Assembly (NCBI GenBank): GCA_049324875.1 | Contig: JBMONC010000053.1 | Coordinates: 211,067 to 275,066, forward strand | Length of the DNA stretch: 64,000 nucleotides | Direction of reading: 5' to 3' | From: JAWLHU01 sp049324875 | Lineage (GTDB): Bacteria; Bacillota; Sulfobacillia; Symbiobacteriales; Symbiobacteriaceae | In this document: positions 23,852-35,054 of the stretch, in pieces | Layout of the letters: each line of letters begins with the position of its first letter | Numbering within the stretch: the first letter of the stretch is position 1 | Position numbers and translations under genes: made by a program | Notes under the pieces: model-generated | What the model saw: only the letters and a program-made list of their open reading frames with translations | Told to the model about the DNA's origin: nothing | Database searches by the model: none

Positions 23852-24957
23852 CACTTTCGCCACCGTTTCATGATATCGACTGTGAGTTGGGCGTTCTCCC
23901 TGGACTGGGGAATCAGCCGCTCCATCACCCGATCGTACTGCTGCCGGATCTCGGGCGCCCGCTCGAAGGCATCGCGCACCGCAGCCTGGAGCCTGGCGGG
24001 GTCCAGCTCACGGGCCGTGCCGACTGCGCTCTGGCCCAGCAGCCGCAGGAAGCTGTCGTTCTTCGGGTCGTAGGAGAGCCCGACCAGGGGGATCCGGGAG
24101 AGCGCCGCGAAGACCAGCGCATGATACCGCAGGCCTACCATCACGTCACAGGCGGCGACCAGCGCCTGGACCTCCCGGTAGGTCACATCGCCGGCGAACT
24201 CCAGGGTGGGGGCCTTCATCCGGGAAGCGATCTGACGGGCAGCCGTCACGTCGTGCGGCTGCTGCATGGGAATGAACAGGATCGTGGCGCCGTACGCCCG
24301 GGCCAGCTCGTCCAGCGCCTCGGCCATCGCCTGGAGCGCCTGACCGCCGGCCAGCTTCCAGGGGCGGACCGAGACGCCGATCACCGGCCGGCGGGGCAGG
24401 TGGAAGCCGAACCGCTCCAGGACCGCCTCGCCCTCCTCCCGGGCAGGTGCCGGCAGGACCAGGGCGGCATCGGCCGTCACCCTGACATCCGGGCGGCGGA
24501 CCCCCAGCTTGCGGATCGCCTGGGCCGACTCGGCGTCCCGCACCATGACCAGGTCCACGGCGTTCCCCACCAGCGGTACCAGGCTTCGACCCACCAGGCC
24601 GGTCACCGGGCCGATGCCCTGGGCATAGAAGACGGTCGGCAGACGGTGCAGCTTGCCCAGGGAGACGATCCCCAGGTAGTAGAGGATCGATTTCGTCCCG
24701 GTCACATCCTGTAGCAGGCTGCCGCCGCCCGACAGGAGCAGGTCCGCCCGGTCCATGGCCCGCCAGATGGCCCGGAAATCCCCCCGGCTGACCGCCTCCA
24801 CCCCATGAACCTTGCGGGTGTTGGCAACCTTGCCCGAGATCACCGTGAAGCGGATCTCCGGATCAATGTCCCGGAACGCAGTGATGATGCCGCCCAGAAT
24901 GGCCTCGTCCCCGGCGTTGTTGAAGCCGTAGTAGCCCGACACCAGGATCTCCGCCAC
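23851..24957 (-). CDS. csaB: Polysaccharide pyruvyl transferase CsaB
   Basis: CsaB adds pyruvate to the secondary cell-wall polysaccharide, creating the binding site for S-layer-homology domains. The 368-residue protein starts MAEILVSGYYGFNNAGDEAIL, the standard CsaB N-terminus, and contains LLSGGGSLLQDVTGTKSILYYL and the C-terminal motif VGLRYHALVFAALSRIPLVGLSYDPK. It heads the csaB-tagA pair. Its presence implies that surface proteins of this organism are SLH-anchored; no S-layer gene is in the window. Confidence 0.92.
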   Translation of the reverse strand: MAEILVSGYYGFNNAGDEAILGGIITAFRDIDPEIRFTVISGKVANTRKVHGVEAVSRGDFRAIWRAMDRADLLLSGGGSLLQDVTGTKSILYYLGIVSLGKLHRLPTVFYAQGIGPVTGLVGRSLVPLVGNAVDLVMVRDAESAQAIRKLGVRRPDVRVTADAALVLPAPAREEGEAVLERFGFHLPRRPVIGVSVRPWKLAGGQALQAMAEALDELARAYGATILFIPMQQPHDVTAARQIASRMKAPTLEFAGDVTYREVQALVAACDVMVGLRYHALVFAALSRIPLVGLSYDPKNDSFLRLLGQSAVGTARELDPARLQAAVRDAFERAPEIRQQYDRVMERLIPQSRENAQLTVDIMKRWRK

Positions 24958-25004
24958 CTAACGCCACCACCCTTGTCCGTCTGCGAGTAAACGCTCCGAT
25001 GTTA

Positions 25005-26573
25005 TCATGTTCGGCGTAACTTCCCTACCACACGAGCGCTCATGCGCCGAATCTCATCCCCGTCCGGGGTCTTGAACAGGATCGCCGCCCCCAGATGGAC
25101 CAGCAGGATCAGCGACAGGGCCCCGGCCAGAAGAGCGGCCTGTGTCAGCACCCTCTCCCCGAGGGCCGCCGTGCCCAGGCGGAGGAGCCACCAACCGGCG
25201 GCAGCGCCCAGCAGCGAGGTGCCCGCGTAGGAGAGGCAGGCCCGGAAGAGGGTCCAGGTGCCCAGGGCGCCGACCCGTGCCTTCAAGCGCCAGATCAGCA
25301 CCAGGCTGCCCACCAGCAGGGAGGCAGAGGCGCTCAGCGCCAGACCGCCGTGGCCCATCACGTCCACCAGCAGGAAGTTCAGCCCGATGTTCAGCCCCAT
25401 CATCAGCAGCGCTGTCCACATGGGGGTGATGCTGTCCTGCAGGGCGTAGAAGGACCGGTTCAGCATGTCGATCCACCCTGTGAAGAGGATACCCAGACTG
25501 AAGAATTGCAGGGCGTAGGCGGTCATCCGCGTATCTTCCGGGGTGAACGCCCCCCGCTCGAACATCAGCCGGGTGATCGGCTCAGCGAAGACAAAGCAGC
25601 CCATGGCCATCGGCATCAGGATGAAGGCCAGGGTCCGGAGCCCGTTCCGCACGGTCTCCTTCAACTCCGAGGTCTGACCGGCGGCGCCTTGCTCCGCCAG
25701 GGTGGGGAAGATGACGGTGGTGACCGCCAGCCCGATCACGCTGAAGGGCAGGGCGCTGACGCGGGCGGCGTAGTTGAGGAAGGAGATCGTCCCCTCCTCC
25801 AGGTGGGATGCGACGAACCGGGCGGCGAAGGTCTGGACCTGCGTGACGCTGGTGGCGATCATCACCGGGATCAGCAGCGACCAGAGCCGGCGCAGGGCCG
25901 GATCTGACAGGTCCAGAACCGCCTGGTACCTGTAGCCGATCCCCGGCATATTTACCACCTGGATCAGCGCCCCCAGGAGGCTGCCGCCCACCACCGCATA
26001 GGCCACCCAGTGGATGTGCTCCGGTGCGGTGGAGAGGGCTAGGGCCCCCACCACCACCACGTTGCTGGTGAGGCCGAAGAAAGCGGGGGGGCCGAAGCGG
26101 CGGTTGGCGTTCAGCACCGCTGCGGAGAGCCCCGTCACCCCGACGATGATCAGCAGTGGCAGCATGGAGCGGGTCAGCCCGACCGTCAGGGCGAGCGCCT
26201 CGCGCGTAAAACCGGGCGCCAACAAGGGAATGAAGAGCGGGGCAGCCACCTCCCCCACCAGCCAGAGGCCGGCGAAGAAGAGGGTGATCAGGTTGAGGAC
26301 GGAGTTGACCAGCCGCCACGCCGCCTCCGCGCCCCGCTTCTGCACGGCATCCCGGTAAATCGGTATGAAGGCGAGCACCAGGGAGACGGAAACCACATAG
26401 TAGATGGCCGCCGGGATCTCCTGGGCCACCAGGTAGGCATCGGTGATGGTGGTGGCGCCGAACTTGGCGGCCAGCAGCACCTCCCGCACATACCCCAGCA
26501 GCCGGCTCAGGATCGCGGCCAGCGCGACCAGGCTGGCCGCTGCAAACAGGCTCTTCCGCTGGTTGGCCGGCAT
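25005..26573 (-). CDS. murJ: Lipid II flippase MurJ
   Basis: A 522-residue MOP-superfamily protein with about 14 membrane segments that flips lipid II across the membrane for peptidoglycan synthesis. MurJ hallmarks include LLGYVREVLLAAKFGATTITDAYLVAQ at the N-terminus, the R-rich cavity region, and FERGAFTPEDTRMTAYALQFFSLG. The C-terminus is cytoplasmic and basic. It lies 27 bases after the DUF5693 gene. The presence next to csaB/tagA also allows a role in flipping another lipid-linked wall precursor. Confidence 0.9.
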   Translation of the reverse strand: MPANQRKSLFAAASLVALAAILSRLLGYVREVLLAAKFGATTITDAYLVAQEIPAAIYYVVSVSLVLAFIPIYRDAVQKRGAEAAWRLVNSVLNLITLFFAGLWLVGEVAAPLFIPLLAPGFTREALALTVGLTRSMLPLLIIVGVTGLSAAVLNANRRFGPPAFFGLTSNVVVVGALALSTAPEHIHWVAYAVVGGSLLGALIQVVNMPGIGYRYQAVLDLSDPALRRLWSLLIPVMIATSVTQVQTFAARFVASHLEEGTISFLNYAARVSALPFSVIGLAVTTVIFPTLAEQGAAGQTSELKETVRNGLRTLAFILMPMAMGCFVFAEPITRLMFERGAFTPEDTRMTAYALQFFSLGILFTGWIDMLNRSFYALQDSITPMWTALLMMGLNIGLNFLLVDVMGHGGLALSASASLLVGSLVLIWRLKARVGALGTWTLFRACLSYAGTSLLGAAAGWWLLRLGTAALGERVLTQAALLAGALSLILLVHLGAAILFKTPDGDEIRRMSARVVGKLRRT

Positions 26574-26600
26574 CGCGGTACCCTCCTCGCCCGCTGCTCG

Positions 26601-28703
26601 TCAGCGGGTGGCGTTCTCGTCGGGGAAGAGCCGGTTTACCAGAGCCCGCAGGATCACGAGACCGATGAGGGCCACGGCGCCCACCAGGAGCCCGAACCAG
26701 AGCCCATTGATGCCCCGGAGCAGGCTGATGGCCCAGGCGGTGCGCAGGTGCTCAAAGGAGTTAATGATCGAGACGGCGCCGGTCACGGCGGCGACGATCA
26801 GGAGCGGCACGTAGCGGCGGAGCGAGGTGCTCAGGAGGGCGACGGCCACCACCAGGGACGGGTAGGCGATCAGGAACTCCTTGGTCCGAGGCCGCGCCAG
26901 CAGCATCCGCTCCAGCGCTGCCCGCATGTTCAGCTCCAGCTGCGAGATCGGCACGTTCGGGAAGTTGCCCGACCGCTGGATGTAGTACAGGCCGGCCAGC
27001 CCCAGGATCCCCAGGAGGATCAGCTCGCGGTACTTGACCGTCACCTGCAGCAGGTGCAGGCCGTCCTTCACCAGCGAGCGGGCCACCGCCAGGGGGGTGC
27101 CCGTGCGGCCCAGGACGAGGTAGGTCAAGACCGCCAGCAGCAGGGGTGCCAGGAAGACGAGCTTGACGCCGCGGAAGTAGTCGAACTCCAGGATGTGCCG
27201 GATATCGCCCATGGCCCCGGCAATCAGGATGCCCGCCACCAGGTTGATAAGGAAGAAGGCAACCGAGGAGATGGCCACCTCCCTGATGATCCACGCCACC
27301 CCAGGCCTGTCCGGTATCCGAATCTGGGGCTTCAGCTCCGCGGAGCCCAGCCCCCAGCGAATCATCAGACAGGTGGCGGCAAGGGTGGGGAAGACGGTGG
27401 CCAGGACGATGCCCAGCAGGTCGGTGCCCAGGTTGGGAATGACGAAGAGCATCCCGGCCTGGCCGACCGCCCCGACCCCCATCAGGATGGCCAGGGCCCG
27501 GACCGTGAATGGCCAGGCGTAGGAGAGCCAGAGGATGGTGGCACCCACCGCCCCCAGCCCCATCAGAACCTTCAGGTAGAAGGGGACCCAATAGGGCGCA
27601 AAGGTGTCGGGCACGCCGGTGGTGTACCCCCGGACCCGGAGTTCCTCCACGGCACGGGCAAAGTAGCGAATCGTGGTCTCGCTGGCGGTCAGGCCGGGAT
27701 CCTGCTTGGCCAGGAAGGGCCGCAGGTAGAGGGAGCGGCTGTTCCGCTCCATCACCGCCCGCCACCACATGTCCACCGCCTCGTAAGGCTGGACCTTGTC
27801 CTGCCACTCCTGCCCCATGCTGAAGACGCGGGCGATCTGGTAGTCCAGCTCATGGGCCAGGTACTGGTAGCCCGCCTGGTCGACGAAGGAGAGCTGGCTG
27901 AAGTGCTCCACCAGGTTCAGCACCCAGCCCCGCTTCTTGATCTCCTCCCCGGTCTGCACCAGGGCATCGGTCCGGTCGGGCCGCCAGCCCATGATCTCCC
28001 CGCCCTGGAACATCACCGACCGCGTCTCGGGGGCGATCTGGTCCAGGTCGGCGAAGATGGCCTTCACGCTGTCGGGGGTGGCGCCCGGCGCCGGGCGCGG
28101 GCGGGGGATAGGCCTGAGCCCCGCCGCCCGGACCATCTCGAACTCCCGAATATCCCAGCCGAGCCCGTAGGTGAGCAGCTGCTTGTCCCGGTAGTTGAGT
28201 GCGATCGCCCCCGCTCCCGGCTCTCCGTCCCGGGGCTCGAACCGGGCCACCCGCTCCGGTTCATGCCGGAGTTGGATATCCCGCCAGAGCCGGTCAGCCA
28301 CCTCCCGGTTGACTGGAAGCAGGTAGGTCAGGGACTCGCCGAAGGCCGGGTCATTCAAAAGCCGCACCAGGAACGGGTTGGGCGAAGCGGTCATCAGCAC
28401 CTGGGCGCGCAGCTCGGCGCCGGTCAGCACCAGCGCCAGCCCGTGCTCGGCCAGGTCCTTGGTGTTCATCTCGCTGACGGCGACGCTGGTGATACCGGCC
28501 CTGGCCGCTTCGACCAGCAGCTCTTCCACCGGGCGCCCATCCTGCTGGGCCAGGACCCGGAGGGCAGGCAGGTCCAGCACCAGATCAACGCTGGTGCTGC
28601 CCGATTCCCGCGTGTAGCGGTTCCACAGGACGGGTGCCGAGGCAAGCAGAGCGATCAGGATCAGCCCCCAGGCAATCCGACGAATGGCCGCGTGCCCGTG
28701 CAT
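26601..28703 (-). CDS. DUF5693 family polytopic membrane protein
   Basis: A 700-residue protein. One N-terminal helix (residues 13-25) is followed by an extracytoplasmic domain of about 350 residues and then eight or nine membrane segments. The soluble part contains VDLVLDLPALRVLAQQDG and MLTASPNPFLV-like turns. The layout and the conserved RYTRESGSTSVDLVLD start match the Firmicute family DUF5693, which often neighbours csaB. The function is unknown; an export or assembly role for surface polymers is suggested by context only. ATG 28703 begins MHGHAAIRRIAWG. Confidence 0.8.
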   Translation of the reverse strand: MHGHAAIRRIAWGLILIALLASAPVLWNRYTRESGSTSVDLVLDLPALRVLAQQDGRPVEELLVEAARAGITSVAVSEMNTKDLAEHGLALVLTGAELRAQVLMTASPNPFLVRLLNDPAFGESLTYLLPVNREVADRLWRDIQLRHEPERVARFEPRDGEPGAGAIALNYRDKQLLTYGLGWDIREFEMVRAAGLRPIPRPRPAPGATPDSVKAIFADLDQIAPETRSVMFQGGEIMGWRPDRTDALVQTGEEIKKRGWVLNLVEHFSQLSFVDQAGYQYLAHELDYQIARVFSMGQEWQDKVQPYEAVDMWWRAVMERNSRSLYLRPFLAKQDPGLTASETTIRYFARAVEELRVRGYTTGVPDTFAPYWVPFYLKVLMGLGAVGATILWLSYAWPFTVRALAILMGVGAVGQAGMLFVIPNLGTDLLGIVLATVFPTLAATCLMIRWGLGSAELKPQIRIPDRPGVAWIIREVAISSVAFFLINLVAGILIAGAMGDIRHILEFDYFRGVKLVFLAPLLLAVLTYLVLGRTGTPLAVARSLVKDGLHLLQVTVKYRELILLGILGLAGLYYIQRSGNFPNVPISQLELNMRAALERMLLARPRTKEFLIAYPSLVVAVALLSTSLRRYVPLLIVAAVTGAVSIINSFEHLRTAWAISLLRGINGLWFGLLVGAVALIGLVILRALVNRLFPDENATR

Positions 28704-28724
28704 GCGTTCTCCTCCAATTAGGCG

Positions 28725-29018
28725 TTACTTCTTCGGGCCCACGGTGGCGGGGCCCTTGACCATCAGCACGATGTCGGTCACGGCCAGGAGGCCGCGCCCG
28801 TCGCTGCGGGGCACCACCAGCAGGTGGTTGGGGGAGACCTCCTGCCCCTGCTGCATATCGGTGCCGGCCGTGGCGTTCAACAGACCGCCCTGCGGGGTGG
28901 TGATGGCGGTCGCCTGGCCGCCCCGCAGGACGATCTCCGTGCCAGCCTCCCCGATGATCGCCTGCCCCGCCGGAACGGTGACGACGCGGAAGGTGGTCCG
29001 CTCATCCACATAGGAGCG
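28725..29018 (-). CDS. C-terminal part of an unknown protein cut by the assembly gap
   Basis: Ninety-seven codons from the gap edge to the stop at 28725. The sequence (DERTTFRVVTVPAGQAIIGEAGTE, then GLLNATAGTDMQQGQEVSPNH, ending GPATVGPKK) is beta-rich and bears no resemblance to release factor 2. It must belong to a different gene whose start lies in the unsequenced gap. It immediately precedes the DUF5693 gene on the same strand. A similar small domain is found at the end of some clostridial envelope proteins as I recall, but I cannot name it with confidence. Confidence 0.6.
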   Translation of the reverse strand, partial: RSYVDERTTFRVVTVPAGQAIIGEAGTEIVLRGGQATAITTPQGGLLNATAGTDMQQGQEVSPNHLLVVPRSDGRGLLAVTDIVLMVKGPATVGPKK

Positions 29019-29118
29019 NNNNNNNNNNNNNNNNNNNNNNNNNNNNNNNNNNNNNNNNNNNNNNNNNNNNNNNNNNNNNNNNNNNNNNNNNNNNNNNNNN
29101 NNNNNNNNNNNNNNNNNN
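29019..29118. other. Assembly gap of 100 N
   Basis: Exactly 100 undetermined bases, the conventional size for a gap of unknown length. The frame of prfB on the right and of the unrelated protein on the left are in phase by chance. The missing sequence must hold the last third of prfB, including its GGQ motif, and the start of the next gene. Confidence 0.95.
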
Positions 29119-29799
29119 TCATCGTCGATCTCGGGCATCACCTCGACGGCGGCAAAGGAGGTGTGCCGGCGCCCGGAGGCGTCGAAGGGCGAGATCCGCA
29201 CCAGCCGGTGGACGCCCATCTCCGGGCGCAGGAAGCCATAAGCGTAGGGGCCGCGAATCGCCATGGTGACCGACTTGGTCCCGGCCTCATCGCCCGCCAG
29301 ATAGTCGAGGATCTCCACCTTATACTTGTGCCGTTCACCCCAGCGGATGTACATGCGCTGCAGCATCTCCGCCCAGTCCTGCGCCTCGGTGCCACCGGCC
29401 CCGGCGTGGATGGTCAGGATGGCGTTGAAGGCATCATACTTGCCATTGAGCAGGATCTGCAGCTCGAACTGGTGCACCAGCCGCTCCAGCTCAGCCGCCT
29501 CCGCATTCGCCTCGGCCAGCATCTCCGCATCGCCCGCCTCCTCGGCCAGGTCAATCATGACCAACAGGTCATCGACCCGGCGCTGGTGGGCGTCGAGCTG
29601 TTCGAGGGGCGCCTTCAGTTGGGCGACGTGCTTGGTGGTCTTCTGCGCCGCCGCCTGGTCGTTCCAGAAGTCAGGGGCCGAGATCTTATGCTCCAGGGCC
29701 GCAATCTCCTCCAGACGTCGGTCGACGTCAAAGAGACCTCCTGAGATCAGAGAGTTTGGTGGTAAGCCGCTGGGCCTGGCGCTTCAGGTCATCATACAT
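29119..29799 (-). CDS. prfB: Peptide chain release factor 2, truncated by the gap, with programmed frameshift
   Basis: RF2 recognises UAA and UGA stops and releases the peptide. The 5' part (ATG 29799, 23 codons ending DLRRSL) stops at an in-frame UGA; the +1 frame then continues DVDRRLEEI and on through AILTIHAGAGGTEAQDWAEML, the conserved RF2 domain, to VEVMPEIDD at the gap edge. The GGQ catalytic loop is therefore not visible. The frameshift site is the standard CTT TGA C with an upstream AGGAGG. An extended -10 lies at 29836. The neighbour to the right is comER, divergent. Confidence 0.9.
29727..29742 (-). promoter_or_regulatory. Programmed +1 frameshift site of prfB
   Basis: Minus-strand sequence AGGAGGTCTCTTTGAC: an internal Shine-Dalgarno sequence three bases before the slippery CTT, followed by TGA and C. 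In other bacteria this arrangement makes RF2 synthesis depend inversely on RF2 level. Confidence 0.93.
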
Positions 29800-29835
29800 A
29801 GAAACCTTCCTCCCAACCTGTCGGTCACTCAGCCC

Positions 29836-29841
29836 ATTGTA
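29836..29841 (-). promoter_or_regulatory. Extended -10 promoter element for prfB
   Basis: TGGTACAAT on the minus strand, 37 bases before the prfB start; no clear -35. Confidence 0.5.
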
Positions 29842-29965
29842 CCACCCTCGCCCACCCCGGGCAATTGAGAGGGGCGCGCAAAAACCCCGGATGGGAAGGG
29901 GGTGTGACCGACTCACCACCGCTGGAATAGGGTGTAGGGTGACTAGGCTTGGGAGGGAAACGCCG

Positions 29966-30778
29966 GTGAGTGTTGGCTTCATTGGCATGGGCAACATGGG
30001 CCAGATGCTGGTGGCAGCGCTGGCGCGTTCAGGCGTTGTGCAGCCCGGCGAGATCGTGATCAGCAACCGAAGCCCCGAGAAGCTCGACATGGTCGCCGGA
30101 CGGGTGCCCGGAGTGCAGAAGGCGCTGACCAACAGCGACCTGGCCCGCCGGTGTGAAACCATCTTCCTCTGCATGAAACCAGGTGAGACGCGGGAGGTCC
30201 TGGATGAGATCGGGCCTTACATAACCCCCTCGCACCTGATCGTAACCATCAACAACACCATCGAGATTCCGATGATCGAACGCAGGGTTCGGGGGCGAGT
30301 TGCCAAGGTGATCCCGTCTGTGGTCCAGACGGTGGGGCGGGGTGGCTCCCTGATCATCTTCGGCTCCCGCTGCCAGGGATCAGACCGGGCCCTGCTGATG
30401 CGGCTCTTCGAGGCATTCAGCAAGCCCTTCGTGATCGAGGAGGCGCAGGCGCGCGTCGCCTCCGACCTGACCTCCTGCGGCCCGGCCTTCCTCAGCTATG
30501 CCTTCCGGGCCCTGGCGGAGGCCGCCCGCCACTACCAGCCGGACCTCTCCCGGGAGATGGTGGACGCCATGATCAAGGAGACCGCCAGGGCCACCCTCGA
30601 GTTGATGGAGGAGACCGGCTACAGCTTCGACGACATCATCGCCAAGGTCTCCACCCCCGGCGGGGTGACGGCGGACGGGATCAAGGTGATGGATGAGCTC
30701 TTCAGCGGGCTCTGGGAGCAAGTGATCGAGACCACGATCCAGAAGGAAAACGCCAAGCGGGAGAAGATCGAGCTGTAG
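29966..30778 (+). CDS. comER: ComER-type pyrroline-5-carboxylate reductase-like protein
   Basis: A 270-residue Rossmann-fold protein with the dinucleotide motif VGFIGMGNMGQML at the N-terminus and the P5C reductase C-terminal signature SCGPAFLSYAFRALAEAA and ARATLELMEETG. The length and divergence from true ProC, with the Arg-rich segment IERRVRGRVAKVIPSVVQ, fit the Firmicute late-competence protein ComER, whose biochemical role is unclear. GTG 29966 follows GGGAGGG by eight bases. It is divergent from prfB and convergent with secA. A catalytic proline-biosynthesis role cannot be excluded. Confidence 0.75.
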   Translation: MSVGFIGMGNMGQMLVAALARSGVVQPGEIVISNRSPEKLDMVAGRVPGVQKALTNSDLARRCETIFLCMKPGETREVLDEIGPYITPSHLIVTINNTIEIPMIERRVRGRVAKVIPSVVQTVGRGGSLIIFGSRCQGSDRALLMRLFEAFSKPFVIEEAQARVASDLTSCGPAFLSYAFRALAEAARHYQPDLSREMVDAMIKETARATLELMEETGYSFDDIIAKVSTPGGVTADGIKVMDELFSGLWEQVIETTIQKENAKREKIEL

Positions 30779-30786
30779 GCCGCGAA

Positions 30787-30818
30787 AAGACCCTGCGGGT
30801 TGGCATCCGCAGGGTCTT
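30787..30818. terminator. Bidirectional terminator between comER and secA
   Basis: A perfect 12-bp stem AAGACCCTGCGG / CCGCAGGGTCTT with an eight-base loop, between convergent genes; its arms supply short A and T runs on both strands. Confidence 0.8.
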
Positions 30819-30827
30819 GCAATCCGG

Positions 30828-33536
<2,709 letters not shown>

Positions 33537-33538
33537 GC

Positions 33539-33625
33539 TTACACCTTCTTCGTTAAACTGCCAGCTGCGCTGGCGCCATAGCGAAACACCCGGTCGATGG
33601 GTAAGGACTCATCACTAGGACTCAT
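33539..33625 (-). CDS. Possible 28-codon leader peptide ahead of secA
   Basis: Inside the predicted secA leader an ATG at 33625 opens MSPSDESLPIDRVFRYG and ends at TAA two bases before the secA start codon, so its end overlaps the secA ribosome-binding region. The ribosome-binding site for this frame is poor (GGTCGGG abutting). The stem-loop at 33590-33635 covers its first codons. It resembles the position of SecM-type monitors but has no signal peptide, so the call is speculative. Confidence 0.2.
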   Translation of the reverse strand: MSPSDESLPIDRVFRYGASAAGSLTKKV

Positions 33626-33635
33626 CCCGACCGGG
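33590..33635 (-). promoter_or_regulatory. Stem-loop in the secA leader with duplicated GATGAGTCC
   Basis: CCCGGTCG and CGACCGGG pair across about 30 bases that contain GATGAGTCC twice in direct repeat. It lies between the promoter and the secA start. No T-run follows, so it is not a simple terminator. Confidence 0.45.
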
Positions 33636-33668
33636 CGTTGGTTCGCGATTCGGTAGAGTATCCGCGAT

Positions 33669-33697
33669 ATTTTAGCACGTTCAGTGCGGACAAGCAA
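33669..33697 (-). promoter_or_regulatory. Sigma-A promoter of secA
   Basis: On the minus strand TTGCTT (33692-33697), 17 bases, then TAAAAT (33669-33674) preceded by TGC, an extended -10. Confidence 0.75.
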
Positions 33698-33778
33698 CGA
33701 AGGTACCCAGGTGTTGGCAGAAAGCAGCGACAAAATCGCTGGAAGGAAGCCGGCGATGGAAAGGCGGATCCAAGCCGC

Positions 33779-34921
33779 TTAGCTCTTGGAAAAGAGCCTG
33801 GCACGGCTCCGGGCGGGGCCCCCACGCAGCTGGATCGCCCGGTCGACCATCAGCCACAGGCCGCCCGAGACCATGGAGTGGCCGCCCAGGACCACCGGTA
33901 CCCGGCAGTTGAGCGCCGCCCGGGTGAACTCCCGCACAAACGGGTCCTGAATCTGCTGCGGCAGGCCCAGGTCGGAGTGAAACCGATCCCACTCACTCAC
34001 CTGCCGGCCCCGGTTGGCGAAGAGCACCCGCGTGTCAAAGAAGACAGCGTCGCAGACCCGGGCCAGCTGATCAAAGAACCGCTCGGGACCCAGCACCTCG
34101 AGCAGGTCGCCGATCAGCGTGGTCACCTTGCCCTCGGCCTCCCGGCCGGTCGCCTTCATGCCCCGCTCCTCGGAGTAGACCCGGAGCCGGACCCGCAGAT
34201 TCTTGTTGAAGTGGTCGATGATCGGCGTCCCCACCCGCCCGATCAGCCCCACCTCCGGCAGCTCCCCTGCCAGCAGGTCGGCGGCGGCCTGAAGCCGTCC
34301 GGCCGGCCAGGTAACCGCCTTGAGGGCGGCCCGTGTCCGGGGACCGCCCAGGCCCGAGAGGCCCAGCGTGAGGAAGTCCGTCGGCGTGTCCAGATCGAAG
34401 TGGATCCCGGCGGAGTTGGGGATCAGCACCTTCTCCATGCCCGTCTCCCGGAGGAGCCAGCCCAGGAGGTTGTCGTTCTCCGGGGGTTCGATTCGCTCCA
34501 GATGGTGAGCCGGGCTCCAGGCGACCAGATCGACCGACTGGAGGTTGTTCACTACCACGCAGGGGGCATGCTTCTCCATCGCCTCCAGCACCCAGGCGAT
34601 CTCTGCCGGGCTGATCAGCGGCAGCGCCGCCCCGCTCAGGTAGATGACGCCGTCGGCGCCGCTCGCACGAACCACCTGTTGGAGCGTCCGGCCAAAGTGG
34701 AAGGGTGCGACGGTGCGGGTATCGAAAATGCGGGCGCCCAAGCGCTCACCGGCGCGGGCAAGCGACGGGAAGTTGGTGGCGAGGATGACCTCATCGAGGC
34801 CCGCCGCCCGGTACTTCTCCACCGTGTCCAGGGTGATCGCATGGCGCAGCCCGGTGATCGTCTCCTGCAGTTCATTCTGGGCAGGGGTGCCGCCCTCGAA
34901 GATAATGGCAGCCCGGCGCAA
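33779..34921 (-). CDS. Nucleotidyltransferase-fold protein of unknown substrate
   Basis: A 380-residue cytoplasmic protein. The first 230 residues read like a GT-A/nucleotidyltransferase fold: an early glycine loop (IIFEGGTPAQNEL), DEVILATNFPSLA, SGADGVIYLSGAALPLISPAEI and SAGIHFDLDTPTDFLTLGL, which recall MobA/CofC-like enzymes. The C-terminal 150 residues (FFDQLARVCDAVFFDTRVLFA, VPVVLGGHSMVSGGLWLMVDRAIQL) form a second domain that I do not recognise. TTG 34921 follows GAGGAGG by eight bases. It lies alone between secA and hpf on the same strand. Function unassigned. Confidence 0.6.
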   Translation of the reverse strand: MRRAAIIFEGGTPAQNELQETITGLRHAITLDTVEKYRAAGLDEVILATNFPSLARAGERLGARIFDTRTVAPFHFGRTLQQVVRASGADGVIYLSGAALPLISPAEIAWVLEAMEKHAPCVVVNNLQSVDLVAWSPAHHLERIEPPENDNLLGWLLRETGMEKVLIPNSAGIHFDLDTPTDFLTLGLSGLGGPRTRAALKAVTWPAGRLQAAADLLAGELPEVGLIGRVGTPIIDHFNKNLRVRLRVYSEERGMKATGREAEGKVTTLIGDLLEVLGPERFFDQLARVCDAVFFDTRVLFANRGRQVSEWDRFHSDLGLPQQIQDPFVREFTRAALNCRVPVVLGGHSMVSGGLWLMVDRAIQLRGGPARSRARLFSKS

Positions 34922-35009
34922 GGCAATAGCCTCCTCGTGATGATTCCGCCTCGAACGGGCTTACATATTCCATTCGCGCCGACCGCTTCCCTTTGTGCCG
35001 GGGCGAAAA

Positions 35010-35035
35010 GCCCCGCGGCCGGTTGGCCGCGGGGC
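35010..35035 (-). terminator. Terminator of hpf
   Basis: A perfect 11-bp stem GCCCCGCGGCC / GGCCGCGGGGC with a four-base loop, followed on the minus strand by TTTTCG, 20 bases after the hpf stop. Confidence 0.85.
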
Positions 35036-35054
35036 TGTTAAGCGGGGTATTTCC

